Below are positions 1 to 5,961 of a DNA stretch of 11,440 nucleotides, in pieces. The translations under genes and the position numbers were made by a program. Source of the stretch: Prevotella sp. CAG:485 (GTDB taxonomy: Bacteria > Bacteroidota > Bacteroidia > Bacteroidales > Muribaculaceae); assembly GCA_000437495.1 (NCBI GenBank), contig FR897829.1, positions 18,621 to 30,060 of the forward strand, in the 5' to 3' direction. Positions within the stretch are counted from its first letter, which is position 1. Each line of letters begins with the position of its first letter. The notes beneath the pieces are model-generated. The model did not search any database. It was given only the letters and a program-made list of their open reading frames with translations, and was not told the origin of the DNA.

Positions 1-678
1 CTTGAGATTATCGTATTGCTGGCCGTAATAGCCGGTGCAGTGCTTCTGGTGCAGGGCACACGCAAAGTGCCCGTACAGTATGCAAAGCGCGTGGTTGGCA
101 ACAAGCAGTACGGCGGCGCGCGCCAGTATATACCTCTGAAGGTAAATGCTGCAGGCGTTATGCCTATAATCTTTGCACAGGCCATCATGTTCATCCCGTT
201 GACGCTCATCGGCTTCAAAGAGAGCCAGGGCGGTTTCTTCGGCGCCATGACCGACATGTATGGCTGGACGTATAACATCATCTATTTCCTGATGATTGTG
301 GCCTTCACGTATTTCTACACCGCCATCACGGTTCGTCCGAGCCAGATGGCAGAGGATATGAAGCGCAACAACGGCTTCATTCCGGGTGTGAAACCGGGTA
401 AACCCACCGTGGAGTATCTTGATTCGATCATGAGCCGCATCACTCTGCCGGGATCCATCTTCCTGGGCATCGTGGCAATCCTTCCCGCCATAGCACACGT
501 GCTTGGCATGAACCGCCAGTTTGCCCAATTCTTCGGCGGCACATCGCTGCTGATTATGGTAGGCGTAGTGTTGGATACCCTCCGCATCATTGAGGGTCAT
601 CTGCTGATGCGCCACTACGACGGACTGATGAAGGATGGCCGTATCAAGGGCCGCACCACAGGAAACGCAGCTTTCTAA
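1..678 (+). CDS. secY: Protein translocase subunit SecY, C-terminal half (5' end outside window)
   Basis: SecY is the channel subunit of the SecYEG translocon in the inner membrane. The reading frame is open from base 1, with LEIIV preceding the first possible internal start, so this is a gene cut by the window edge. The visible 225 residues are about half of the usual ~440. They show the cytoplasmic loop with RKVPVQYAKR, then four hydrophobic segments (around VMPIIFAQAIMFIPL, NIIYFLMIVAFTYFY, GSIFLGIVAILPAIAHVLG and SLLIMVGVVLDTLRIIEGHL). Between the second and third lies the large cytoplasmic loop with the family motif FIPGVKPGKPT, a ribosome and SecA contact region. The short basic tail ends in GRTTGNAAF. 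The map gene follows after 33 bases, the usual order at the end of the spc operon in Bacteroidetes. Identification is certain; only the missing N-terminal half limits the entry. Confidence 0.98.
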   Translation, partial: LEIIVLLAVIAGAVLLVQGTRKVPVQYAKRVVGNKQYGGARQYIPLKVNAAGVMPIIFAQAIMFIPLTLIGFKESQGGFFGAMTDMYGWTYNIIYFLMIVAFTYFYTAITVRPSQMAEDMKRNNGFIPGVKPGKPTVEYLDSIMSRITLPGSIFLGIVAILPAIAHVLGMNRQFAQFFGGTSLLIMVGVVLDTLRIIEGHLLMRHYDGLMKDGRIKGRTTGNAAF

Positions 679-711
679 ACAGAAACAGAATCTTTTTCCG
701 GCACCGAAGCA

Positions 712-1545
712 ATGATCTATCTCAAGACGGCAGAAGAGCTTGAAAAGATGCGAGCAGCAAGCATTCTGGTGAGTCGCACGCTTGGCGAAGTAGCCAAGCA
801 TGTGGCTCCCGGAGTGACTACTCGCCGCCTCGACGACATAGCCCGCCAGTTCATTCTGGATAACAACGGACTGCCCACTTGTCTGGGATATCACGGATTC
901 CCGGGCACACTCTGCATAGAGGTAAACGAAACAGTGGTACATGGCTTTCCTTCAGATTATGTGCTGAAAGAGGGCGACATAATAGGTACAGACTGCGTAG
1001 TAACCCTCGACGGCTACCACGGCGATATGTGTTACACATTTGCGGTGGGAGAAGTGAGCGATAAAGTTCGCAAACTTTTAGACGTTACGCAGGCGTCGTT
1101 GTATAAAGGGATAGCTCAGGCCAAAGCCGGCAACAGGATTGGTCACATAGCACACGCAGTGCAGCAATACTGCGAGCGTGCGGGCTTCAGCGTAGTGCGC
1201 GAGATGTGCGGACACGGCATAGGCAGATCAATGCACGAGAGTCCCGACGTGCCCAACTACGGCCGCCCCGGAGTTGGACCGTTGCTGAAAAACGGTATGT
1301 GCATCTGCATAGAGCCGATGATAAACATGGGCAGCAAGAACATAGTTATCAGCGAAGACGGATGGCAGTGCCGCACACGCGACCGCAAACCGTCGGCACA
1401 TTTCGAGCATACTCTGGCCATACATGATGACCGTCCGGAGGTGATGACCACGTTCCGCTTCATAGAGGAATCGCTGGGCATAGAGCCTTCAGCCGCCGCC
1501 AAAGCATGGGAGGCAGCCGGAAAAGAGGAAGAACAGGCACAATAA
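712..1545 (+). CDS. map: Methionine aminopeptidase, type I
   Basis: The enzyme removes the initiator methionine from nascent proteins using a dinuclear metal centre in the cytoplasm. All expected catalytic residues are visible by comparison with the E. coli enzyme: H77 in VVHG, D94 in GTDC, D105 in HGD, H168 and H175 in CGHGIGRSMHE, E201 in IEPM and E232 in FEHT. The protein is 277 residues, slightly longer than the usual 250-265; the extra length is a Glu/Ala-rich C-terminal tail (about 257-277, ending KEEEQAQ) beyond the pita-bread fold. There is no N-terminal zinc-finger or SH3-binding extension, so it is the plain bacterial type Ia form. The ATG at 712 opens directly into the family start MIYLKTAEELEKMR. 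It lies between secY and infA, 12 bases before infA, so it is probably cotranscribed with them. Confidence 0.98.
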   Translation: MIYLKTAEELEKMRAASILVSRTLGEVAKHVAPGVTTRRLDDIARQFILDNNGLPTCLGYHGFPGTLCIEVNETVVHGFPSDYVLKEGDIIGTDCVVTLDGYHGDMCYTFAVGEVSDKVRKLLDVTQASLYKGIAQAKAGNRIGHIAHAVQQYCERAGFSVVREMCGHGIGRSMHESPDVPNYGRPGVGPLLKNGMCICIEPMINMGSKNIVISEDGWQCRTRDRKPSAHFEHTLAIHDDRPEVMTTFRFIEESLGIEPSAAAKAWEAAGKEEEQAQ

Positions 1546-1557
1546 CATAGAAGTTAT

Positions 1558-1776
1558 ATGGCAAAGCAAGCTGCAATAGAACAAGACGGCGTGATACTTG
1601 AGGCATTGAGCAATGCAATGTTTAAAGTTGAGCTCGAAAACGGCCACCGTATCACGGCGCATATATCCGGCAAGATGCGTATGCATTACATAAAGATTTT
1701 GCCGGGCGACCGGGTAAAAGTAGAGATGTCGCCTTACGATTTGACCAAGGGGCGCATATCATTCCGCTACAAATAA
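1558..1776 (+). CDS. infA: Translation initiation factor IF-1
   Basis: IF-1 is a single OB-fold protein that binds the 30S A site during initiation. The 72-residue product has exactly the E. coli length and matches the family throughout: VILEALSNAMFKVELENGH, then AHISGKMR, ILPGDRVKVE and the C-terminal SPYDLTKGRISFRYK. The start follows map by 12 bases with an A-rich stretch and no clear Shine-Dalgarno sequence, as is normal in Bacteroidetes. The position between map and rpmJ is the standard one in this phylum. Confidence 0.98.
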   Translation: MAKQAAIEQDGVILEALSNAMFKVELENGHRITAHISGKMRMHYIKILPGDRVKVEMSPYDLTKGRISFRYK

Positions 1777-1840
1777 TGCCGGTCTGCAATCATAAATAAC
1801 AACGATCTCCTCACCAACTTCCAAACAAGAGACTTCTACA

Positions 1841-1957
1841 ATGAAAGTTAGAGCATCGATAAAGAAGCGCAGTGCCGACTGCAAAATAGTACGCCGCAAG
1901 GGTCGGTTGTACGTAATCAACAAGAAGAATCCGAAATTCAAACAGCGTCAGGGATAA
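1841..1957 (+). CDS. rpmJ: 50S ribosomal protein L36 (zinc-ligand-poor form)
   Basis: This 38-residue gene encodes bL36, a small protein of the large subunit. The N terminus MKVRASIKKR and the C terminus KFKQRQG match the family end to end, and length is exactly typical. In the zinc-binding form the ligands are C11, C14, C27 and H33. Here positions 11, 27 and 33 are S, N and F, and only C14 remains, so the protein cannot form the usual zinc ribbon. This is the 'C-minus' type, which I recall as usual in Bacteroidetes. The gap of 64 bases after infA shows no hairpin I can support. The start is fixed by the conserved MKVRAS. Confidence 0.96.
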   Translation: MKVRASIKKRSADCKIVRRKGRLYVINKKNPKFKQRQG

Positions 1958-1963
1958 TTTTAT

Positions 1964-1971
1964 TATCTTTG
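1964..1971 (+). promoter_or_regulatory. Putative internal promoter -7 element before rpsM
   Basis: The 8-mer TATCTTTG matches the Bacteroidetes sigma-ABfr -7 consensus TAnnTTTG and is followed by CAC, a very common context. It lies 23 bases before the rpsM start in the 36-base rpmJ-rpsM gap, so it would start an alpha-operon transcript independent of the spc promoter. I see no good TTTG -33 element at the expected distance (around 1938-1945), so the call rests on the -7 box and position only. Confidence 0.5.
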
Positions 1972-1993
1972 CACAAAATTTGCAAAACACTCT

Positions 1994-2374
1994 ATGGCAG
2001 TACGTATAGTCGGCGTTGATTTGCCGCAGAACAAACGAGGCGAAATAGCCCTCACATACATATATGGCATCGGCCGCAGCTCGGCCGGCAAAATCCTCAA
2101 CAAGGCCGGTGTAGCCCTCGACACCAAGGTTCAGGACTGGACCGACGACGAGGCAGCCGCAGTTCGTGAGGTAATACAGAGCGAATATCGCGTAGAAGGC
2201 GACCTTCGTTCAGAGATTCAGCTCAACATCAAGCGTCTGATGGATATTGGCTGCTACCGCGGCATCCGTCACCGTATCGGCCTTCCCGTTCGCGGCCAGA
2301 GCACCAAGAACAACGCCCGCACACGCAAAGGACGCAAGAAAACGGTTGCCAACAAGAAGAAAGCAACCAAGTAA
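1994..2374 (+). CDS. rpsM: 30S ribosomal protein S13
   Basis: uS13 sits in the head of the small subunit and contacts 5S rRNA/L5 and the P-site tRNA. The 126-residue protein starts MAVRIVGVDLPQNKRGEIAL, has the helix-two-turn-helix core YIYGIGRSSAGKIL, and carries the full family signature from 87 to 113 (CYRGIRHRIGLPVRGQ, then TKNNARTRKG). It ends in a lysine-rich tail, KKTVANKKKATK, that reaches toward the tRNAs. Length is typical. It is the first gene of the alpha-type operon and follows a -7 promoter element; rpsK starts 38 bases downstream. Confidence 0.98.
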   Translation: MAVRIVGVDLPQNKRGEIALTYIYGIGRSSAGKILNKAGVALDTKVQDWTDDEAAAVREVIQSEYRVEGDLRSEIQLNIKRLMDIGCYRGIRHRIGLPVRGQSTKNNARTRKGRKKTVANKKKATK

Positions 2375-2412
2375 TATCAGCTTAAAAGCACAAAAAGCAT
2401 CATAATTAAAGT

Positions 2413-2802
2413 ATGGCTAAAAAAACAGCTGCAGCAAAGAAGAGGAACGTAAAAGTAGACGCCATGGGCCAGCTCCACGTTCACTCGTCTTTCAACAACA
2501 TTATCGTGTCGCTTGCCAACAGCGAGGGTCAGGTGATTTCATGGTCATCGGCCGGCAAGATGGGCTTCCGCGGCAATAAAAAGAATACGCCCTATGCAGC
2601 CCAAATGGCAGCACAGGATTGCGCAAAGGTGGCTTACGACCTTGGACTTCGCAAGGTGAAAGCTTACGTCAAAGGCCCGGGCAACGGTCGCGAATCGGCC
2701 ATCCGCACGGTGCATGGCGCAGGCATAGAGGTAACGGAGATTATCGACGTAACTCCGCTGCCGCACAACGGCTGCCGTCCTCCCAAACGTAGAAGAGTAT
2801 AA
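2413..2802 (+). CDS. rpsK: 30S ribosomal protein S11
   Basis: uS11 lies on the platform of the small subunit beside helix 690 and the mRNA exit region. The 129-residue product shows the basic N-terminal extension MAKKTAAAKKRNVKVDAMG, the core HVHSSFNNIIVSLAN and SSAGKMGFRG, and the C-terminal signature at 111-129 (IDVTPLPHNGCRPPKRRRV). N119-G120 within PHNG corresponds to the Asn-Gly site known to form isoaspartate in E. coli S11. Length is exactly typical. It lies between rpsM and rpsD, but the following gap is unusually long (237 bases), so rpsD may be controlled separately. Confidence 0.98.
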   Translation: MAKKTAAAKKRNVKVDAMGQLHVHSSFNNIIVSLANSEGQVISWSSAGKMGFRGNKKNTPYAAQMAAQDCAKVAYDLGLRKVKAYVKGPGNGRESAIRTVHGAGIEVTEIIDVTPLPHNGCRPPKRRRV

Positions 2803-3039
2803 CAAAGTAGACCTTCGCCGGCCGCTCCACAACCACACAGCGTTGCGGACAAAGCGACAAGGACACGGCGGAGACAGACGCATAAAAGAGACCGGCCAGG
2901 TGCGAAAAGATTGCCTTTTAAGCCTTTTCTCTCGGCAATCGCGGCTGCGCGCCCCCGGCTCTGAAAGCGCCCACTTTAATTACCAACACGCCGGATGTCT
3001 CGGTTAATAGGCATCGGCAACAAGTAAAACAAAAAAGAA
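2803..3039 (+). promoter_or_regulatory. Long rpsK-rpsD intergenic region, candidate structured S4 leader
   Basis: This gap of 237 bases holds no ORF worth reporting and no TAnnTTTG box, whereas most other gaps in the cluster are 8-64 bases. It does contain pairing potential. CTTCGCCG at 2813-2820 can pair with CGGCGGAG at 2866-2873 (eight pairs, one G-U). Inside it, GTTGC at 2842-2846 can pair with GCGAC at 2854-2858. Downstream, GATTGCC at 2909-2915 is a perfect inverted repeat of GGCAATC at 2934-2940 with an 18-base loop. The final ~40 bases are A-rich and lead into rpsD. S4 is a known autoregulator of its operon in other phyla, so an RNA leader is plausible, but this is inference. Confidence 0.35.
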
Positions 3040-3645
3040 ATGGCAAGATATACAGGCCCAAAAAGTAAAATAGCCCGCAAGTTCGGCGCCCCGATTTTTG
3101 GCGAGGATAAAGTTCTGACCAAGAAGAACTATCCGCCGGGCCAGCACGGCAACAGCCGTCGGCGCAAGACGTCGGAATACGGCAATCAGCTCAAAGAGAA
3201 GCAAAAAACAAAATACACCTACGGTGTACTGGAACGTCAGTTCCGCAACCTGTTTGAGAAAGCAGCCCGCACCAAAGGTATTACAGGCGAGGTACTTCTG
3301 CAACTGCTGGAAAGCCGCCTCGACAACATCGTTTATCGCCTTGGTATGGCCAAGAGCCGTCCGGCTGCCCGTCAGCTGGTGCTCCACAAACACGTAACTG
3401 TAAACGGCGAGGTGGTAAACATACCGTCGTACCACGTAAAACCGGGCGATGTAGTCTGCATCCGTGAAAAGGACAAGAGCCTTGAAGTAGTAACGGAATG
3501 TCTGAATGGCTTCAACCATGCCAAATATCCCTGGCTGGAATGGGACGCCACCATCATGGGCGGCAAATATCTGCATTTGCCCGCACGCGAAGACATCCCC
3601 GAGGAGATTCAGGAGCAGCTCATAGTCGAATTGTATTCAAAATAA
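3040..3645 (+). CDS. rpsD: 30S ribosomal protein S4
   Basis: uS4 is a primary 16S rRNA-binding protein that nucleates assembly of the 30S body and is the usual autogenous repressor of alpha-type operons. The 201-residue protein starts MARYTGPKSKIARKFG, has KNYPPGQHG at 29-37, and contains the S4 RNA-binding domain at about 91-153, including SRLDNIVYRLGMAKSRPAAR and HVTVNGEVVNIPSYHVKPGD. It ends in the conserved IQEQLIVELYSK. The N-terminal zinc-binding cysteines of some S4 proteins are absent, so it is the zinc-free form. rpoA begins 15 bases downstream. The upstream gap is the longest in the cluster and may hold its regulatory leader. Confidence 0.98.
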   Translation: MARYTGPKSKIARKFGAPIFGEDKVLTKKNYPPGQHGNSRRRKTSEYGNQLKEKQKTKYTYGVLERQFRNLFEKAARTKGITGEVLLQLLESRLDNIVYRLGMAKSRPAARQLVLHKHVTVNGEVVNIPSYHVKPGDVVCIREKDKSLEVVTECLNGFNHAKYPWLEWDATIMGGKYLHLPAREDIPEEIQEQLIVELYSK

Positions 3646-3660
3646 TAAACTTTGACCCCC

Positions 3661-4656
3661 ATGGCTATATTAGCATTTCAAAAGCCCGACAACGTGATAA
3701 TGCTCAACGCGAGCGACTCGTATGGCAAATTCGAGTTCAGGCCGCTTGAGCCGGGTTACGGCCAGACGATAGGCAACGCGCTGCGGCGAATACTGCTGTC
3801 GTCGTTAGGGGGCTTCGCCATCTGCTCAATCAAGATTGACGGAGTGAGCCACGAACTGGATACCATCCCGGGCGTGACCGAAGACGTTACCAACATTATC
3901 CTCAACCTCAAGCAGGTTCGCTTCAAACAGAAGATTGAGGATACTGACACGGAAACGGCCGTGTTGCAGGTGAAGGGAACAGACCGAGTAACGGCTGGCG
4001 ACCTTGGCAAAGTGTTGCAGCAGTTTGAAGTGCTGAATCCTGACCTGGAAATCTGCCGTCTGAACCCCGATTATGGCTTCCGCATGGAATTCACCATAAA
4101 CAAGGGTCGCGGCTGGGTGCCGGCTGATGAAAACCGTGAGATGATTGGCGACGTTGCCAACGTTATAGCGGTGGATTCAATCTACACTCCGATAAAGAAA
4201 GTGAAATACACGGTTGAGAACTACCGTGTGGAGCAGAAGACCGACTACGAGAAACTGGTGTTGGAAGTAAACACCGACGGCTCCATCAAACCCAAAGATG
4301 CCCTCAAAGAGGCTTCACGCATACTCATCTATCATCTGCAGCTCTTCTCCGACGATAAGATTACCGTCGACACCGAAGCAACAGAAGAAAGCGAGGAATT
4401 TGATGAGGAAGCACTGAAGATGCGTCAGCTGCTCAAGAGCAAGCTGGTAGACATGGACCTCAGCGTCCGTGCCCTCAACTGCCTTAAGAGCGCTGAAGTA
4501 GAGACCTTAGGCGATTTGGTGAAGTACAACAAGAACGACCTGCTGAAGTTCCGCAATTTCGGCCGCAAGTCGCTCACCGAGCTCGATGAGCTGTTGGCTA
4601 ACCTGAACCTCTCGTTCGGCATGGACATTTCGAATTACAAACTGGATAAAGACTAA
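3661..4656 (+). CDS. rpoA: DNA-directed RNA polymerase subunit alpha
   Basis: The alpha subunit dimerises to nucleate RNA polymerase assembly and touches upstream DNA and activators through its C-terminal domain. I place the start at the ATG at 3661 (331 residues), because MAILAFQKP is the family N terminus in Bacteroidetes; a TTG nine bases upstream would add only MTP. The N-terminal domain shows GNALRRILLSSL at 38-49 (dimer interface), LNLKQVRFK, and ENYRVEQKTDYEKLVLEV near 186-203. After an acidic linker (about 235-251, TEATEESEEFDEE) comes the C-terminal domain. There R270 and N273 in SVRALNCLK correspond to the DNA-contacting R265 and N268 of E. coli, followed by FGRKSLTELDELL with helix-hairpin-helix character. 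It is 8 bases before rplQ. Confidence 0.98.
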   Translation: MAILAFQKPDNVIMLNASDSYGKFEFRPLEPGYGQTIGNALRRILLSSLGGFAICSIKIDGVSHELDTIPGVTEDVTNIILNLKQVRFKQKIEDTDTETAVLQVKGTDRVTAGDLGKVLQQFEVLNPDLEICRLNPDYGFRMEFTINKGRGWVPADENREMIGDVANVIAVDSIYTPIKKVKYTVENYRVEQKTDYEKLVLEVNTDGSIKPKDALKEASRILIYHLQLFSDDKITVDTEATEESEEFDEEALKMRQLLKSKLVDMDLSVRALNCLKSAEVETLGDLVKYNKNDLLKFRNFGRKSLTELDELLANLNLSFGMDISNYKLDKD

Positions 4657-4664
4657 ACCAAAGG

Positions 4665-5168
4665 ATGAGACACAATAAAAAATTCAACCACCTGAGTCGT
4701 AAAGCAGCACACCGCCAGGCGCTGCTGTCGAACCTCACGATTTCTCTGATCAAGCACAAGAGAATCAATACGACTCTGGCCAAGGCCAAGGCATTGCGCG
4801 TCTATTGCGAGCCCATCATCACTCGCAGCAAGAAAGACGATATGGCCAACCGACGTCTGGTATTCAGCTACCTTCAGGACAAGGAAGCTGTGAAAGAGCT
4901 TTTTGGCGTAATAGCAGACAAAGTAGCAAACCGTCCGGGTGGCTATTGCCGCATACTTAAGACGGGCTATCGTATGGGCGACGGTGCTGAGATGGCAATG
5001 ATTGAGCTCGTAGACTTCAACGAGAATATGCTTAAAGAGGCACCCAAGGCCGGCGCCAAGCGTACCCGTCGTCGTCGCAGCAACAAGAAAGCTGAGGCTC
5101 CCGCAGTTGAAGCTCCCGCCGCAGAAGCACCTGCAGCAGAAGAGCCCGCTGAGAAACCCGCAGAATAA
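4665..5168 (+). CDS. rplQ: 50S ribosomal protein L17 with acidic Ala/Pro/Glu tail
   Basis: bL17 is a large-subunit protein near the exit tunnel. The core (about 1-118) matches the family: MRHNKKFNHLSRKAAHRQAL, LSNLTISLIKHKRINTTLAKAK, then RPGGYCRILKTGYRMGDGAEM and IELVDF. It is extended to 167 residues compared with ~120-127 in E. coli. The extension is a basic patch, AKRTRRRRSNKK at 131-142, and then a low-complexity tail at 143-167 built from EAPA-like units ending in PAEKPAE. Such tails are common in Bacteroidetes L17 and are probably disordered. It is the last gene of the cluster, and a perfect-stem terminator begins 24 bases after its stop codon. Confidence 0.98.
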   Translation: MRHNKKFNHLSRKAAHRQALLSNLTISLIKHKRINTTLAKAKALRVYCEPIITRSKKDDMANRRLVFSYLQDKEAVKELFGVIADKVANRPGGYCRILKTGYRMGDGAEMAMIELVDFNENMLKEAPKAGAKRTRRRRSNKKAEAPAVEAPAAEAPAAEEPAEKPAE

Positions 5169-5192
5169 GACAGCGAAGATATTAGATAAGGC

Positions 5193-5236
5193 GTGCCATA
5201 AAGGAACGAAAGCTCCTTTATGGCACACTTTTTTTT
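5193..5236 (+). terminator. Intrinsic terminator of the ribosomal protein cluster
   Basis: A perfect 13-bp stem is formed by GTGCCATAAAGGA (5193-5205) and TCCTTTATGGCAC (5214-5226), with an 8-base loop. It is followed by AC and then eight consecutive T residues at 5229-5236. It lies 24 bases after the rplQ stop, so it should end the alpha-operon transcript and separate it from the accessory region. Confidence 0.95.
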
Positions 5237-5348
5237 GTGTGAACTTGCAGCGAACAAGCCGCCCGGATAGATTGGCGAGAGCCTGAGCCGGAAAAGGACC
5301 CCAAACGCTCTGCCTGAGCTTTGGCAGGCAAAGTGCTTAGGAATAAAG

Positions 5349-5382
5349 GCGCTAAAGCGCTGAGCCGAAACAAATTTTAGAG
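5349..5382 (+). repeat. Dispersed GCGCTNAAGCGC repeat, copy 1
   Basis: This copy starts GCGCTAAAGCGCTGAGCC and continues GAAACAAATTTTAGAG. Its first 34 bases differ from the copies at 11178 and 11260 at only three positions each. The core GCGC-TAAA-GCGC can fold as a small hairpin with a four-base loop. It is in the same orientation as the downstream copies, about 5.8 kb away across the surface-protein gene. Confidence 0.8.
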
Positions 5383-5420
5383 AGAAGAGGGAGCTCAAGA
5401 GGCTTATAAGGCCAAAGACT

Positions 5421-5465
5421 TAGAGAGCTTAGGGAGCTTAAGGAGATTAGGGAGATTAGGGAGGG
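5421..5465 (+). repeat. 9-bp tandem repeat array (TAGGGAGAT type), five units
   Basis: Five imperfect 9-base units are read in register from 5421: TAGAGAGCT, TAGGGAGCT, TAAGGAGAT, TAGGGAGAT, TAGGGAGGG. A related array with the same period and a similar unit occurs at 11031-11093 beyond the surface-protein gene. Confidence 0.85.
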
Positions 5466-5509
5466 GCAGAGGGAAACGCTAACCAAGCTGAGACAAAACT
5501 CAGTGAGCT

Positions 5510-5554
5510 ATGGGAGGCATGGGAGGCATGGGATACATGGGAGAGATGGGAAAG
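5510..5554 (+). repeat. 9-bp tandem repeat array (ATGGGAGGC type), five units
   Basis: Five units read in register from 5510: ATGGGAGGC twice, then ATGGGATAC, ATGGGAGAG and ATGGGAAAG. The same unit family recurs at 11227-11253, again immediately beside copies of the dispersed repeat. Confidence 0.85.
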
Positions 5555-5576
5555 AAGAGGATTTCGGAGAAAGGGG

Positions 5577-5607
5577 GCTCTAAAGCGCTTGAGCTGAGCC
5601 AAAATTA
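5577..5607 (+). repeat. Degenerate copy of the dispersed repeat
   Basis: The stretch reads GCTCTAAAGCGCTTGAGC and then TGAGCCAAAATTA. It keeps the TAAAGCGCT core and a following GAGCCAAAA but has lost the left arm of the palindrome and carries an insertion near the middle. As in the downstream copies, it directly follows a G-rich run after an ATGGGAGGC-type array. Confidence 0.55.
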
Positions 5608-5820
5608 AGTGAAGAGAGATGGCAGAGGGAGGGAAGAGGGCTTGGAGAGGAAAAGAGGGATTAGGAAAATGGGAAAGGGAAGGGAAGAGGGATTGGAGAG
5701 GGGGAAAGAGGGCTTAGGAAGGTGGGGAAGGAGAGGAAGGGGAGGGAAGAGGGATTGGAGGGGTGGAAAGGGAGGGAAGAGGGCGAATAAGAGGAGTTGA
5801 AAGGGGGGAAGGTTAAGAAA
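5601..5820 (+). repeat. Polypurine tract with internal repeats
   Basis: By my count 194 of 220 bases on the plus strand are A or G (88%), including an uninterrupted 31-base purine run at 5724-5754. Inside it, AGGGAAGAGGG recurs at 5630, 5681 and 5743, with a shorter AGGGAAGAGGGC at 5773. A related unit, GGAAA(A)GAGGG followed by MTTAGG, recurs at 5649 and 5703. A purine-only strand of this length could adopt triplex or other non-B structure. It can be read as an ORF rich in G, R, E and K, which I regard as an artefact of composition. Confidence 0.8.
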
Positions 5821-5851
5821 AAGTTAAAAAATGAAAGGTTGTGAAGATTTA

Positions 5852-5884
5852 TTGCTTTTATTTCAAATTTTAGTGTTATCTTTG
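5852..5884 (+). promoter_or_regulatory. Putative Bacteroidetes-type promoter for the surface-protein gene
   Basis: TATCTTTG at 5877-5884 matches the -7 consensus TAnnTTTG exactly and is followed by CAGCG. An upstream ATTG, with TTG at 5852-5854, lies 22 bases before it and could serve as a partial -33 TTTG. The surrounding 60 bases are AT-rich, in sharp contrast to the purine-rich DNA before them. Transcription would start at about 5887-5890. No equally good element is seen between here and the gene at 6330, so the leader would be about 440 nt. Confidence 0.6.
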
Positions 5885-5889
5885 CAGCG

Positions 5890-5961
5890 ATGTTGATTCT
5901 AAGTCAGGAACATTACTATGAAGAGGTGTTTCCGGTAGATGAATTTCTGCTTGAAGGCTGA
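5890..5961 (+). CDS. Possible 23-residue leader peptide (leaderless small ORF)
   Basis: An ATG at 5890 opens a 23-codon frame, MLILSQEHYYEEVFPVDEF followed by LLEG, ending in TGA at 5961. The start lies six bases after the -7 element, so the ATG would fall at or within a few bases of the predicted transcription start, giving a leaderless message. The peptide is acidic and has no recognisable motif. A frame this short can occur by chance, and I know no matching family. It could instead be a gene remnant or simply part of an untranslated leader. Confidence 0.2.
   Translation: MLILSQEHYYEEVFPVDEFLLEG

Larger units (their letters stand above)
5237..5889. other. Noncoding repeat-rich region between rplQ terminator and surface-gene promoter
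   Basis: I find no credible gene here. Frames that stay open on either strand do so only through low-complexity repeats. In order, the region holds a hairpin with TGCCTG (5311-5316) pairing CAGGCA (5325-5330), a dispersed repeat copy, two arrays of 9-base tandem repeats, a degenerate second copy of the dispersed repeat, and a long purine-rich tract. From about 5380 onward the plus strand is strongly purine-biased. The last ~70 bases are AT-rich and carry the promoter. Confidence 0.7.

Noticed and set aside
3645..3654. TAAACTTTG before rpoA as a promoter
   Set aside because: It has three bases rather than two between TA and TTTG, and lies only a few bases from the start codon inside a tight operon, so it is a poor match in an unlikely place.
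3652..3660. Upstream TTG start for rpoA
   Set aside because: It adds only three residues (MTP) before the conserved MAILAFQKP start, and an ATG is available nine bases later.
4967..5398. 143-residue minus-strand frame
   Set aside because: It runs antisense through the L17 tail and across the rplQ terminator into the repeat region. The Ala/Ser/Gly-rich part is the shadow of the low-complexity L17 tail.
5421..5554. Possible CRISPR array
   Set aside because: The repeats are contiguous 9-base tandem units with no spacers, and no cas genes are present.
5600..5607. CAAAATTA, a minus-strand TAnnTTTG match
   Set aside because: It falls within the degenerate dispersed repeat, has no good -33 partner and would transcribe toward the rplQ terminator with no gene to serve. 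It is best explained by chance.
5609..5800. 63-residue plus-strand frame starting GTG, rich in G, R, E and K
   Set aside because: It lies wholly within the polypurine tract; purine-only codons encode just these residues and rarely stops. There is no promoter or plausible start context.
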